Shown here piece by piece: positions 1-10,893 of a stretch of 64,000 nucleotides of DNA. The notes beneath the pieces are model-generated. The model searched no databases. It was not told the DNA's origin and saw nothing but the letters and a program-made list of their open reading frames with translations. The stretch comes from Neoceratodus forsteri (taxonomy: Eukaryota > Chordata > Ceratodontiformes > Ceratodontidae): assembly GCA_016271365.2 (NCBI GenBank), contig CM028136.1, positions 469,214,001 through 469,278,000 of the forward strand, in the 5' to 3' direction. Each line of letters opens with the position of its first letter. Position 1 is the first letter of the stretch. Position numbers and translations under genes: made by a program.

Positions 1-280
1 GCCACAGTAATAGAGGGAGAAATAAATCCTGACATGGGCATTGGGCACCCTGAAGTCAGCAAAGAATAATAAGAATGGGCTGTGGGGTGGTGGTAGGGCA
101 TCCAACACCACGGGTGGGCATCACAGTGTCGGAACCAACAGAAAGTTAATGCTTTTGGTTCACTGGGGTGGTCTTCCCACTGTGCCACAGTTGTGGAGGG
201 GTAAAGAAATGTCAACATGGGGATCAGACACCATGATGTTGGGAAACAATAATTACAAAGGGGTAAGCCTGGAAAAGTGA
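1..280. repeat. Partial copy of the hairpin-array repeat (locus A)
   Basis: Short units here resemble the arrays at 32857-33115 and 59094-59510. Positions 30-56 hold a foldback around the loop attgggca (40-47), the same loop sequence seen at 33082-33089 and 59388-59395. A second unit near 157-185 resembles the GTGGGCT-loop unit but pairs poorly. The window edge cuts the copy, so the 296-bp monomers found in the other copies cannot be checked here. The reading frame across 41-280 is not credible coding: its composition follows the repeat. Confidence 0.6.
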
Positions 281-281
281 T

Positions 282-363
282 AGTTCAATGAAGGATTCTG
301 CATTGCAACATGGCAGTTCAATGCAGGACTTTGCATCATAGAATGCCACTTCAGTGCAGGATT
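282..363. repeat. 33-bp minisatellite, first part
   Basis: Units start with agttcaatg-like sequence at 282, 315 and 348, an exact 33-bp spacing, and carry the shared phrase gcaggattctgcat with changes. The array stops abruptly at a TTTATTT-rich LINE tail and resumes at 582. Confidence 0.7.
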
Positions 364-581
364 ATTAATTTATTTGTTTGCTTATTTAAGAATTTTACCA
401 GGAAGGCATGCTGAGCAGGCTACTGCTTGATTCCAGATGCATCCTGGGGGTAGGAGGTAGGGGGTATGGGAAAATACATATAGCCTACAGTGTACAATAA
501 CAGCTAGTAAGACAATTCAAGAGACAATATTACATTCAAGAGACAATATAAGATCAAAATAACCATCATCATTCTGAATCC
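364..581 (-). mobile_element. LINE 3'-end fragment (L2/CR1-like tail)
   Basis: The fragment begins with a degenerate TTTATTT run, which on the minus strand is a TAAA-type LINE tail, followed by about 200 bp resembling the starts at 43250, 43450 and 44412 (AT-rich run, then sequence including gtacaat). It contains no coding sequence. It sits inside the 33-bp minisatellite, so it probably inserted there. The clade is inferred only from similarity to the 44.4-46.9 kb LINE in this window. Confidence 0.45.
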
Positions 582-667
582 AACATGGCAGTTCATTGCA
601 GGATTCTGCATTGAACTAGAATCCTATGCCAATGCAGGATTCTGCATCGAACTAGAATCCTATGGCT
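582..667. repeat. 33-bp minisatellite, second part
   Basis: The phrases gcaggattctgcat and gaactagaatcctatg recur twice, continuing the array that is interrupted after 363. Confidence 0.6.
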
Positions 668-678
668 CCAGAGGCATC

Positions 679-1441
679 TACCGTATATACTGGCATATAA
701 GCCAACCCATGTATGAGCCCCCCCCCAAAAAAAATGCAGCTTTTATTTCAGTAAAAATGCAGTAGCCCATGTATAATCCAATGTCAGGTCTGACAACTGA
801 ATATCTACATCAAGCTCAGGCAAGGAAGTATTGTTTCAGTAAGTGTGGTGTCTTGGTGTGGTGTATTGGCTCATTTTTGTTTGTTTTATTTTGTTTACCA
901 CCAGTCACTCAACAACCCACTAATCCTGTTCCCTTGTCACCAACCCCTTCCCTCTTGGCCCCATGTCCCCTGTCTGCTGTGCTTTCCTTCATCCAGGTGG
1001 CTTGCTGGTGATGTCAAATACCAAAGCCTCTCGAGGTTTGTAATGCCAGCAGCCACTTGCAATATTCCAGCTACTGCCCCACTCTGTTACTTACTCCTGC
1101 TGAGCAATTTGTTATCCTCTATGCCTAATTCTCTTACCATTCCCTTTCCATCTCTCTCTCTCTCTCTCTCTTTTTAATCAACTCTGTCTTTGGGGCACTC
1201 TGCACTGCCGTTCACGGCCACAGTCCTCCTAGCATCTGTTCTACTGGGAATCTGTTCCCTTTCCCATTTCTTTTTTTTAAGAAGACTCCACTCCCTAGCT
1301 GGCTATGTAGATCCAGTGTGCCCGACTTTTAATATTACTGTGCCATAATGACTTATCCACATACAGTATAAGCCGAGACCCCCTAAATTGAAATACAGAC
1401 TTGGTACAAAAATCTCGGCTTATACACAAGTATATAAGGTA
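679..1441. mobile_element. Non-autonomous DNA transposon with TIRs and TA target duplication
   Basis: The left end (681-705) and the reverse complement of the right end (1415-1439) match over about 25 bp, sharing TATATACT and TATAAGCC. Both ends are flanked by TA (679-680 and 1440-1441), which suits a Tc1/mariner-like or other TA-targeting element. A second internal copy of the cggcttatac motif lies near 1366-1377 on the opposite strand. The 760-bp interior is CT-rich, includes a (CT)n run near 1150-1170, and encodes nothing recognisable. The superfamily is inferred only from the TA duplication. Confidence 0.7.
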
Positions 1442-2049
1442 TTTTTTTCCCATAGGAAATAATGGGAAAAAGAACATTTCTTAAGTTTGGAAAAGATTAA
1501 TATTTTTTCACCAAACCCTCAAAAGGGACATCTGTGAGGCCACAGTTTTCTACCCTGAAAATGTCTGCCCTGTAGCTACAGCTGTTTTTGAGATACAGGT
1601 TGACAAAATAAAAAAAACAGCAAAAAAATATAAAAATCTCTTATTATTCAACACTCCATATCTCAGAAACCACAAAAGGGATTCAAACCACATTTGGCAT
1701 ATCAATAGACCTGCCAATTCCAAAGACGCCTGGAAAATTTCAAACTAATCTGTTGAACCTGCAAAAAGTTATTTCTCCGCAAAAATTGGCCTTTAACATT
1801 AAATGCTCTTGCTAACCCTAACTATAGCTGCACTACCATGCAGCTATAATAAATGGAATGCTGCCAGATTTTTACATAATTATTATGTTTTTTAAAGTTT
1901 TTTTTGAGGCATCAGTAGCTCTTTAAATCTCTATCTGAGATAAATGCAAAAGTGGCAATAATCGCTGATATCTTTTGGTGAATGGATTCTGTTGTTGACT
2001 GTGATTGTGGTAAATTTCCTATTACTCCTGTCATTTGTATTTCTTGGGG
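1442..2049. other. AT-rich unassigned sequence
   Basis: No gene is seen. The stretch has long A and T runs (near 1600-1640 and 1890-1910) and no convincing coding frame, TIR or tandem structure. Confidence 0.5.
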
Positions 2050-2285
2050 GATTGTGTAGGCTTTATCATAAAAGGCAAATTATCTGCGGGAAGATTAAAC
2101 ATATTAACAAACATATTCTTCATCATATCCCTTGTTTTTTCAAATTCAGAGTCAACAGAATTGGGGTATTCTGTAGGCTTTTGTTATAAAAGACTAATTA
2201 TCCATAGGAAAATCAAACACATTAACAAACACATCCTTCATCATATCCCTTGTATGTTCAAACTCAAAGTCTAAGGACAGGGGTA
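2050..2285. repeat. 117-bp two-copy tandem duplication inside the ORF1 pseudogene
   Basis: The phrase gtagg followed by attaacaaacat and cttcatcatatccctt occurs at 2056 and again at 2173, an offset of 117 bp (39 codons). The minus-strand peptide (F/E)EHTRDMMKDVFVN is therefore encoded twice with differences. The copies have diverged, so the duplication is not recent. Confidence 0.75.
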
Positions 2286-3192
2286 GTCCCACCACTCTCA
2301 AATTTTTATATCTTTCTTGGTTTTCTAAGATTTCAATTTTACGAGACATTGCATAATTATCTCGGATTAAATTTGCAGCTGTTGCCTCCTTACCAATTGA
2401 CTTCATACATTTTTGTTATCTTTTTTTTTTGTTGCTTTCAACATCTTGTGAAACTGCATTAATTTTATATTTATTATTTTTGGCATCCTGCTGCAAGAAA
2501 TCCACTTTTTCAGATAGGGCATGTAATTTTCTGTCAAATGACTGAGTCCATGAACTCAGTTTCTCTAATGCATCCCCTAAAGAGTCAGTAGAGTGTTGTG
2601 TTCTGTTCATCTGGCATCTAGAGCTATAGCAACAGTATTTGTAGTATCAATCTTCCCTTCAAGTTGTGATAAAATTGAAGATACAGGACTAAATGGAGAG
2701 CTCATTATTTGAATTGGTGATGGGCTTTGACTTTACTGAAACACCGTTTCTGAATTTGCCACAGCATAGTCTATTTTTTTAACTGCAACACTGACTACAC
2801 ACAGTTTGCTTATTTCTGAGACAGCTGCCAGCTCTTCAGTTGGCAATTTTATCGGTAGTTTAAGTTTCTTCAATAGAGGCTTTGCAGTAGAACATGCAGC
2901 CGTTGTCTTCAGTTCTTGACAACGTGCCTTAGGAACTCCATTAGCAGTGGCAAGGTTTTTAGGTAAGGTAGAAGGCAGCTTTTGAGTAGCTTTTAGTAAA
3001 CTGGTCTCTGTAGGCACAGCCATGGGCCTCCCTGGAATGGCAATAAGTAGCTCTACTTCAGAGAGGAAGCTTCTCTCTCCTGCTATAAGGATGCCCTCTG
3101 TGCAGCATTGCAGTTGAATATTCCTCCAGTGGCTTTATATGGGGTGAATCTTCAGAAGAAGTCAAAGAGACTGCCTGTATTTTTTCTGCCAT
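2050..3192 (-). pseudogene. L1-type LINE ORF1 (RNA-binding protein) pseudogene
   Basis: On the minus strand an ATG at 3192 opens a frame that is broken several times but keeps the layout of an L1 ORF1 protein: a Ser/Thr/Lys-rich N-terminus, a long heptad-like coiled coil (about 2610-2416), and then the start of the RRM-like domain with ENQERYKNLRVVGLP (near 2320-2280), which resembles the ENxxRxNNLRIxGxP signature of L1 ORF1p. In L1 elements this protein trimerises and packages element RNA; that is family knowledge. Frames change near 3050, 2730, 2620 and 2410, and a 117-bp tandem duplication affects the RRM end. No ORF2 lies downstream, so this is a truncated dead copy. The assignment to L1/Tx1 rather than another coiled-coil ORF1 is likely but not proven. 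Confidence 0.65.
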
Positions 3193-5349
3193 TATGTATC
3201 ACAAACAGCAATACTTTTAACCAGAAAGACAGTTTCTAACAAAACTGTTGGTGTAGAGCTCAAGCACACTGCAGCTATCTGTAGCCATATTAACTCCTCC
3301 CCCATTCTTCTCTTTTCTTTTTTCTATTTTGTCTCCCCCCTCTGTCACTCTTTTAACTGGGTGATGATAAAATGCATTTTTTTAGATAAAGGGGACCTCT
3401 GGGATGGAGTCCCTCACTAATGTATTGAAGCAAGTATCTGACTGCCCCCCCCCCACAGAAGAAAAAAAAACTAAAATAAAGGTGTCAAGTATCAGCATCA
3501 GGTGAGGTCAGTGATATTTTTTATAGTGCCAAACAAGTCAGCTGAATGAACAGACGACAATTAGCAAGCAGTTAGCAGGCAATTTACAGCATGTAATGGG
3601 TACAGAGGAGCTTGCAGTGTCTGCTATACAGAGGTCACAGAGTGTGGTATAAATGGGATTTTTAACATTATAGACATAGCTTTTGGCTTTTGGCAAAGGT
3701 GGATCCTTCCATTATGAGCAAACATCTGCTATAACCGTGTCCACTGTAAGTGGGTAGAATGGTAATGGGTGCATTTTGTACAGTACACCAAAAGTGAAGA
3801 GAAAGAGGCAAGTCATTCCCCACTGACAGGCCCACTCCCCAGTAGTGGGAGCAATGTCAGAAGGTCACTCACTGGCACCAAGTTGTACCTCATGGCCCAC
3901 ATCCCTTATTTTGGCTACCCTAAGATTTATATCTGCCAGTAAGTATTATGGGCACCCAGGCTGTCATTCCCTTTGTGTGTTCCCAAACAACAGACAATAA
4001 GTACTGAAAATTCTGGAGTGCATTCTTAAAAACAGGAGCCAGGCATAAAGCTTAAATATAGTGTGGTCAAACAAGTGAACAAAATGGTAACAAAGGCACA
4101 GGTTAGTCATTTGTCTTTGCAATGTTTAAGCTGCAGCTTTTCATTCAGGCAGTCTGTACACCCCCATCAGTCAGAGGTATTTAAGACAGGTTCCAATTGT
4201 GACAAATAACCTAACTGTGGTCCTAAATACAGCAATACTGTACAAGCAACATAGCAAAATAAATATTTCAGTATCCAGAAGGCAGGTAGAATTCAAAATG
4301 GAGGCCCACAAGATTACACCTGAGGCCTTCTGCAGAATGCTCCACCTGGACCACTTTGGATTTTGTTACCACTGCATTGATACCAGTGGGGAGGGGAGCT
4401 CAGAATAACAGAGACCCAGGTCCAAGTGTCCAGAGTTAGGACTACGCTCAGTTACTGGCCTGCACAGAAATTAAGCACATCAAGTAACAATCAGCAGCAA
4501 GATTTTAGTGGCATGTAAGTTAACAGGGTCCACTACTGTGGGCCAAGAAAACCTTCCCCCAATCCCATCTCATCTTAAACATTTGTTAAACAGTATAGCT
4601 GTAGAGTACTTTAGGTAGATGAGGTGTAGGGGAAGTGAAGAAAGAAAGTAGAGCTGTCCTGTTTGCTGCTTTCATGGTACCTCCATTTGGAGGCTGTGGA
4701 TTACACATAGCATACCATGTGGACCTCTGATACCACATCACCTTAGACTGCGGCCTCCAAGCTAGAAACTGACCATTAAAAAACTCCACCACACTAAATC
4801 AGTGGCCATGTTCCATAAAGTCCAGTAACCCCATGCACCAGAAGCCAAGTGGATAGGAGGCAGACAGAAACAAACCATGTGCTGCTTCCAGGAGACTGAA
4901 CACCAGCACAAATATCTCATGTTGTGGGGGATGTTCATTGAACCACTGAGCATCCCTGTGTTGCTACTTCTTTCCGATTAACGAAGTCCTCAACTTCGGT
5001 AGCAATTTCAAAAGTTTTGGGTGGGAACCCCACTAGCAGGATCTGTAGGTGGGGTGAATACAGATGAAAAAAATGTCATCCCATACAATGCAGTAAGGCC
5101 TTAACATTGGAAGATTTCTATCTTTTTGACTGGAGGACCCAGCTATAATCTGCATAGATAAACATTTTGTGACCACCAATTGAAAGGGAGTCTTTGCTTT
5201 GAGTAGCATGGAGGACTATTTCCTTGTCTCTATAACCCAGGTATTTTTACAAAAAAAGCCTTATTTTTTTTCATGTGCTTTGGCTTTCTGCTGGGGGTGT
5301 GATGTGCCCCCTTAACTTCAGGTTGTATTACTTGGTATTACTTGGTTTT
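3193..5349. other. No gene recognised
   Basis: Low-complexity runs occur (a C-run near 3445-3453). Short open frames at 4199-4408 (+) and 4586-4953 (-) do not resemble families I know and have no supporting context. No tandem or inverted repeat stands out. Confidence 0.4.
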
Positions 5350-6327
5350 AGGGACAAAAGAAGGTCGAGACCCATCGAGATTGTCCCCCACAATTTGTGG
5401 AACATTATAACTCAACATAGATTCTCCCTTATCCATAGATCCAAATTATATTTAAATGCATCAGAACTGGATTTGGTGATTAATTCTTTGGGCAAAGTAT
5501 TGCACAGCCTTGCTGCTCATATGGTAAAAATAATTTCCCCTTTTGTTAGTATTAAAGGGTTGTATTTCTAGCTGTTTTTTATGTAATCTAGGGACTATCC
5601 TTCTAGTTGAATAATCAAGTCCACATTGGGTCATAAGAGTGGGTGATTGACATATTTTATAAATCATTAATAAATCACCTCTTTTTCTCCTAATTTCCAA
5701 CGAATATAAACCAGTATGTTTCAATCTTGTAGTATAGTCAAGATGTTTAAGTGTTGGAACTATTTTAGTTGCTCTTCTCTGAATATGTTCTAGGCAAGAT
5801 ATGTCTCCCTTAAGATAGGGGTTCCAGAACTGGGAGCCGTAGTCAACATAAGGTCTTATAAAAGTCCTACACAGGAGGATAATGCATTGTTCGGTACAGG
5901 TAATGAAGGTACGTTTAATTTGTTTTAAAAGACCATTAGTCATTTTAGCTGTTTTTAAACAGTGTTCCCTAGTTGTAAGTTTGTTATTTATCAGTATCCC
6001 CAGGTCTTTTTCACAACTTGATGTTTTAAGTTTAATATTGTTAAGATAATAATCGTGCATTGGGTTGTTTCTTCCAAAATGAAGGACCACACATTTTTCA
6101 TGATTGAAAAACATTCTGTTCTCAATTGCCCACAGTTCTATTTTCCCTAAGTCAGCAACTAATGTTTCTGAATTATTAAGGTCGTTAACTTTACCCCCTA
6201 GTTTGGTGTCATCCGCAAACTTTGAAAGATAGTTATTTGGTCCAGCTTGCTCCAGTTGTGCCTTGTAGATTCCCAGTCTGAGCTGTTTCACTAGCCATGG
6301 CAAATAAAGTTGACTGAGTCTGTGCAC
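5350..6327 (-). pseudogene. CR1/Rex-like LINE ORF2, C-terminal half of the reverse transcriptase
   Basis: The minus-strand frame 6327-5461 encodes about 288 residues of a LINE reverse transcriptase end. It begins just before the catalytic FADDTKLGG (about 6215-6189), continues through the EKDLGILI thumb region, then IQRRATK (near 5800-5780) and SLEIRRKRGDL, all typical of the CR1/Jockey group. Family role: target-primed reverse transcription of the element's own RNA. The first in-frame codon is GTG and not a real start; the endonuclease and RT fingers/palm upstream are missing, so the copy is 5'-truncated. The frame ends near 5461, and broken C-terminal sequence continues to about 5350. CR1 and Rex/Babar are both possible. 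Confidence 0.8.
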
Positions 6328-6783
6328 TCCAGTCCTTTAGGGAGGTATATAATGTGAAGATTAGAGTGGAGGGATGGTTTTCCATATCATCATTGCAGAT
6401 CTGGAACTGTGCACAGTGTCGTTAAGGCCAGCATTCTCTTTGCATATGGTAGTGACCTTGTCCTCCTGGTTGCTAATGTGTTTCCCTGCCTTGTCCAATG
6501 TGGTCCATGTGCAGTGGTTATCTCCATCAGACAAGCAACAATACTTCAGAAGTGGGTTATTTGCACAGATATGTTAGTTAGCCTTGCTGTTATCTCATTC
6601 TGCAAGAAATTCATCATAGCCACAAGGCTCGAGTCTCTGGGTGACAGCAGCATCATCCCACTGTTGCTTTGCACACTACTGCCTCACTGGGCCTGCACTC
6701 TGGTTTTGGCAATGAATCTGCTGCTAGAGTTGTTGTGCCAAACAGCAGCTAAGCCTGTTTCTTTCATCAAACAGAGCCAACTC
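6328..6783. other. No gene recognised
   Basis: Unassigned sequence between the LINE fragment and the hAT boundary. The open frames at 6374-6843 show no domain features. Confidence 0.4.
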
Positions 6784-7078
6784 ACCACTAGTAGAGATGT
6801 TGCAAAAGTTTATTTCATCGGCGTAATCCCGGAGAGATCATAAATTTCACCCTGCAAAACATTTCATGAAATTAAGTACTTCTGGTGAAATTGTGCCAGT
6901 TAATTTCGCCTTGTGGTACTATTACGCTAAATTAGGGAAAAAAAAGGCCTGTCACATGCCAGGTACAAGTGTTCACCTTAACAGGTGAACGTTTCTGTCT
7001 GAAAGACAGGCACCCCGCAGCAGCAGCAGGAGCATATGCCCCCCAGCAGCATGAGCCCATTGCCTTTCCAGCAGCAGC

Positions 7079-7803
7079 ATGTGTTCCCCCCAGCAGCAGG
7101 AGCCCATTGCTTCACCAGCAGCAGGAGCATATGCCCCCCACCACCCTCAGCAGGAGCAGGATGTTGTGGCCCCTGGGTCATCAGCTGGCATCATGCCTCA
7201 CCAGCCAAGAATGTCAGTTTCAGTGTGGTCCTTCTTTGCCACAAATGCTGCAGATGACAGTGTTGTCATCTGCAACCTTTGTTGCTGGAGTGTTCATTGG
7301 GGGAAGAAAGTGGCACACCTTGGCACTGGTGGCCAAAGGAGCCATCTGCAGCACCACCACCCTGAAAAGTGGCTCCAAAAGCTGCATGAGGTAGTATCAG
7401 CAGGAGGCAGCACTAGTGGGGTGAACACACAGAAGGGGAAGGGGAAGGGGGCCAGCAGGAGGAAGGCAGTCAGCATCAGCATAGGGGGCACCATACCAGG
7501 ACACAGCAGCAGGAGGCAGCACCACTGTCACCTCTCAGCCACCATCACCACCATCATCGTCATGCTGATCCAGCACAGCCTGCATCAGCCCCAGATCAAA
7601 TCAGCAATGAAGACCTGGAGGCTGTGCACAGTGAGGTATGAGATCTTAGGCAGGAATTTGACCAGTTTCACCAGGAGTTCAAAAAGGCCAGGAGGGACAT
7701 GAGAAAAATAATGGAGGACCAACAGAAAGTTCTGGAACTCCTGGTGGAGCTGCATCGTAGGGGTGGAGGTGGCAGTTTGGAATTGATACCTGGCATGGTG
7801 TAA
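7079..7803 (+). pseudogene. BED-type zinc finger plus coiled-coil ORF inside the hAT element
   Basis: An ATG at 7079 opens a frame running to 7702. After a Gln/Pro-rich leader it shows a BED-finger pattern: SVWSFFATNAADDS (about 7209-7250), a CNLC pair (near 7269-7280), GKKVAHLGT, and a HLQHHHP histidine pair (near 7348-7368). BED fingers bind DNA and are found in hAT transposases and their host derivatives. Past about 7430 a frameshift gives a Gln/His-rich stretch, then after one stop (near 7639) an acidic/basic heptad segment with KKARRDMRKIMEDQQKVLE, ending in a stop at 7801-7803. So the protein was probably BED finger, linker and coiled coil, about 240 residues. It lies 290 bp inside one TIR and converges on the transposase. 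Its role is unknown; an accessory DNA-binding protein is my inference. Confidence 0.6.
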
Positions 7804-8488
7804 GTTGTGGTAGCATTCAATGAGGCAGCAGCCAATTTTTCCTTTTCTTTTCTTTTTCCTGTCCTGTGTTAGTGGCACTCTTCTCATCTCATTAATAATA
7901 ATAATAAAAAAACACCAAAGAAATATTTTCTGTCCTCTTCCTCTTCTATATTCTCTTGTTTCTTTTTCTTGTCTTGTAAACATGTCTTTGTCCAGAGGCT
8001 TTGTGTGTTATGTTTTTGCTCCCTATAGCATTCAGTCCTTTCCCTTGTTCATTAATTTAGTTTTCCCCTCTCATATGAATACCCTTGCCCTGACCCTGCA
8101 TGTCCCCCCTGTCATGTGTTGTTGTCAGTGTACCCATAAACATTGTACCTTTCTTTTTGTTTTGTGTTACTCCTTCTTCATATATTTCCTCCTCAGATCC
8201 ACAAATGCCAAGCATTGTTCCTATGAAAAAAACGTTTATTTGCCAAAGCTATGTGATGTGGCAGTTGTTGTGGTTGTGTGCAGCAACAGTTCAAAGATGT
8301 ACACAACAATCAAAGAAACATGAGCAATTGTATTGCAAAGTTAAGCATAAATATGTATTTTGTGCTTAACACATATGTCCTCTGAGCTTGTTAAAGATGT
8401 TAACGTGGGTCCAGTCCCTCCAGTTATAATAAAAATAATTCCCAGAGAACTAAAACCTAATTGTTATTGAACTTCTGAAGTGGTTCTG
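7804..8488. other. hAT interior, AT-rich, no gene recognised
   Basis: CT-rich then AT-rich sequence between the BED ORF and the nested LTR element. The overlapping short frames have no recognisable domains. Confidence 0.4.
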
Positions 8489-9216
8489 TGTCATTGAGGC
8501 ACAGGTCAGGAAGCATAGGAAAAACCAGGAGCAGTTGTAGAATTTGCAAAAAGTGTTTATTAGTACTAGCAGTAACATACAAAAAAATAAGATTGTTCAG
8601 AATAAGTATTTACAAAGGCAGAATGAACAGAGAAGATCCATCTGAGTTTTCCTTCAATCTCTAAGTCTCCCAAAACATTTAATCTCTCTCTGGTATAAGT
8701 CTTTGCAACCCCCCTACTTAACAAGCATCCTGTTTTTTTTCTAAAATGTTCTTGTAAATTTCAGGCAGGTGCAGCAAGAACACAATGTCCCAGAACTGAG
8801 GCCCCTTCTCCACAGCTTCTGAAAAGGGGCTTAAAAACTGCTCTCAGATTAACCCCTTGAGTTCCCAATAGCTTTTTGCAATCATCTCAAACTATAATTA
8901 CATACATTTCAACAGTAACACTATATCATTTCTAAACAAAGGAATCCCAATAGCAGTTACATTTCCACATAATGATTCACATATATTTTTATACCTGCAG
9001 ATATGCAAGGGGGAAGAAAAGACAGAACAGCAAGTGAGGGTAGAGAGATAATGAGAAGCAGATAATTGCAAGACTGTTGGGGTGGTCCTAGGTCTCACGA
9101 GAAAATGTGATTGTGCAACCAAACAGAGAAGAGACAGAAAAGGAGATAACAGAAGAGATCCCTTCATTCAAACTCTCCATAACAACTGGTACAGGGTCCT
9201 ATTCAACCTTATCACA
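8489..9216 (-). repeat. 3' LTR of the Gmr1-type element
   Basis: 728 bp, beginning TGTGATAAGG and ending CTCAATGACA in element orientation, so it keeps the TG...CA termini. It aligns along its length with 13855-14595 with scattered substitutions and small indels; the divergence shows an old insertion. Confidence 0.9.
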
Positions 9217-9236
9217 TACACCCCTCCCCTTCTTAA
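9217..9236 (-). other. Polypurine tract
   Basis: In element orientation the 20 bases directly upstream of the 3' LTR are almost all purine, with the core AAGAAGGGGAGGGG. This is the expected plus-strand primer position for an LTR retroelement. Confidence 0.8.
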
Positions 9237-9439
9237 GAGGGAACCTGTTTGATCAAACAGGTTTCCAAAACTTTCTATTAATTCTCTTCTAACATTTGCT
9301 TCTAACTTTCAGAAATTAAGCACATATGCAGTATCCTTTGTTCTATAACAGTACAGTAAACAATAAAGTTTAAACTCATGCATTTGTTTTTCAGCCTTCA
9401 GAACCCTCAATTCCTGATCCATATCTTGACAGAAAATCA

Positions 9440-9884
9440 GCATTGACATTCTCTTTCCCAGATTTGTGAATCACTTTAAATTTAAATGGCTGTAGTGCCA
9501 GGCACCACTGTGTGATTCTAGAATTGTATCCTTCATTTGATTGAGCCAGAAAAGAGGATTGTGATCTGTTACAAGTATAAAGTCAGTTCCTATCAAATAA
9601 AACTTAAGGGACTCCATGGCCCACTGTGTTGCTAAACATTCCTTTTCAATGGTAGAGTACCTTTCCTCTCTGTCATGCAACTTCCTGCTTATGTACAGAC
9701 TAGGATATTTTGACTCAGGACTGCACCTAGGCCTACTTCTGATGCATTTGTGACAAAAATGGTTTCTTAAAATCTGAGCTTCTTAAAACAGGGGTTGAGC
9801 ATAACGCAGCCTTAATGGACTGAAAAGCTTCATCACACTCTGGGGTCCATTTCACATTATTTAGGAACAGTTTCTTTGTGAGTT
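9440..9884 (-). pseudogene. Gypsy RNase H domain
   Basis: In element orientation the segment starts with VTNASEVGLGAVLSQ (near 9765-9720), in which the first catalytic Asp of the usual TDAS is Asn. It continues with HDREERYSTIEKECLA (about 9677-9630) and LVTDHNPLFWL (near 9570-9540), both standard RNase H signatures. The role in the family is removal of the RNA strand during reverse transcription. Stops and a frameshift near 9700 make it nonfunctional. It is the last coding segment before the purine tract and 3' LTR, which establishes that no integrase follows it. Confidence 0.8.
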
Positions 9885-10893
9885 CAGTGAGGGGAGTAGC
9901 TAACTCGGCAATGCTGGTGGCAAATCTCTGATAATAACCAGCCAGCCCTAAAAATTATCTGACATGTTTTTTGATTTTGGGGGACAGGGCTGTTAGTTAC
10001 AGCTTCTATCTTGGAAACCTCTGGCTTGACTTCTCCATTTCCCAAAACATAGCCCAAATATCTGGTTTCCTGCATACCTAGTGCACACTTGGTAGGATTA
10101 ATTGTAAGACCTGCCTTTTTGATTGACTGGATAACTGCTCATAGGTGTTTCAGGTGGCTTTTCAAGTCTGGACTGTGCACCATGACATCATCCAGGTATG
10201 CAGCACAATAACCAGTGTGAGGGGATAAAATTACATCCATGTACTGCTGGAATGTAGCTGATGCACCATATAAACCAAATGGCATGGTGGTGAACTGATA
10301 GAATCCTACAGGAGTGGCAAATGCAGTTTTGCCTCTGGATTCTTTAGCTAGTGGGATTTGTCAGTAACCCTTGGTGAGATCAAGGGTATTGATATACTTG
10401 GCACTCCCGAGTCTGTCCACCAAATCATCTATTCTGGGCACTGGATAACTGTCAAATTCTGACACTTGATTAAGTTTCCTAAAATCAAGGCAGATTCTTA
10501 CACCCCCTTCTTTTTTTTTACAATCACCATTGGTGATGACCAAGCACTTCCCGACTCTTCTGTTATTCCCAATTCTTTCATTTTTTGTATTTCCTTAACC
10601 ATGTCAGCTCTTAACCACTCTGGTAATCTCTATGTCTTTTGTCTAATAGGGCTAGCATTCCTTGTCACCATTACATGCTCAACCCCTTTTGCTCAGCTTG
10701 GTACTGTGGTGAAAGTACTATTAAATGTCTTTAGCAAGTTACAAATTTCTGCGGTTTGTTCAGAGGTTAAGGAAACATTCACCTTTACAGCATCAGCAGC
10801 AACAGTTTGTTCCAGTCTATCATAAACAACATCAATATCTTCTTTATCAGTTTCTGGTAAAACTTGCAAACCAGCTTTTGGTGTTTTTTCAAC
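9884..10893 (-). pseudogene. Gypsy reverse transcriptase domain
   Basis: The N-terminal part (about 10700-10560) shows PIRQKTYRLPEWL in a broken frame. The core follows with GGVRICLDFRKLNQ (about 10505-10465), TLDLTKGY holding the first catalytic Asp (near 10380), and AAYLDDVMVHS with an intact YLDD motif (near 10206-10174). ALGMQETRYLGYVLG follows (near 10085-10040). This domain copies element RNA into DNA. An in-frame stop follows TLDLTKGY and further breaks occur toward 9884. It lies downstream of integrase, the diagnostic feature of the element. Confidence 0.88.

Noticed and set aside
4586..4953. Two open minus frames
   Set aside because: No recognisable domain, no homologous copy in the window and no supporting context.
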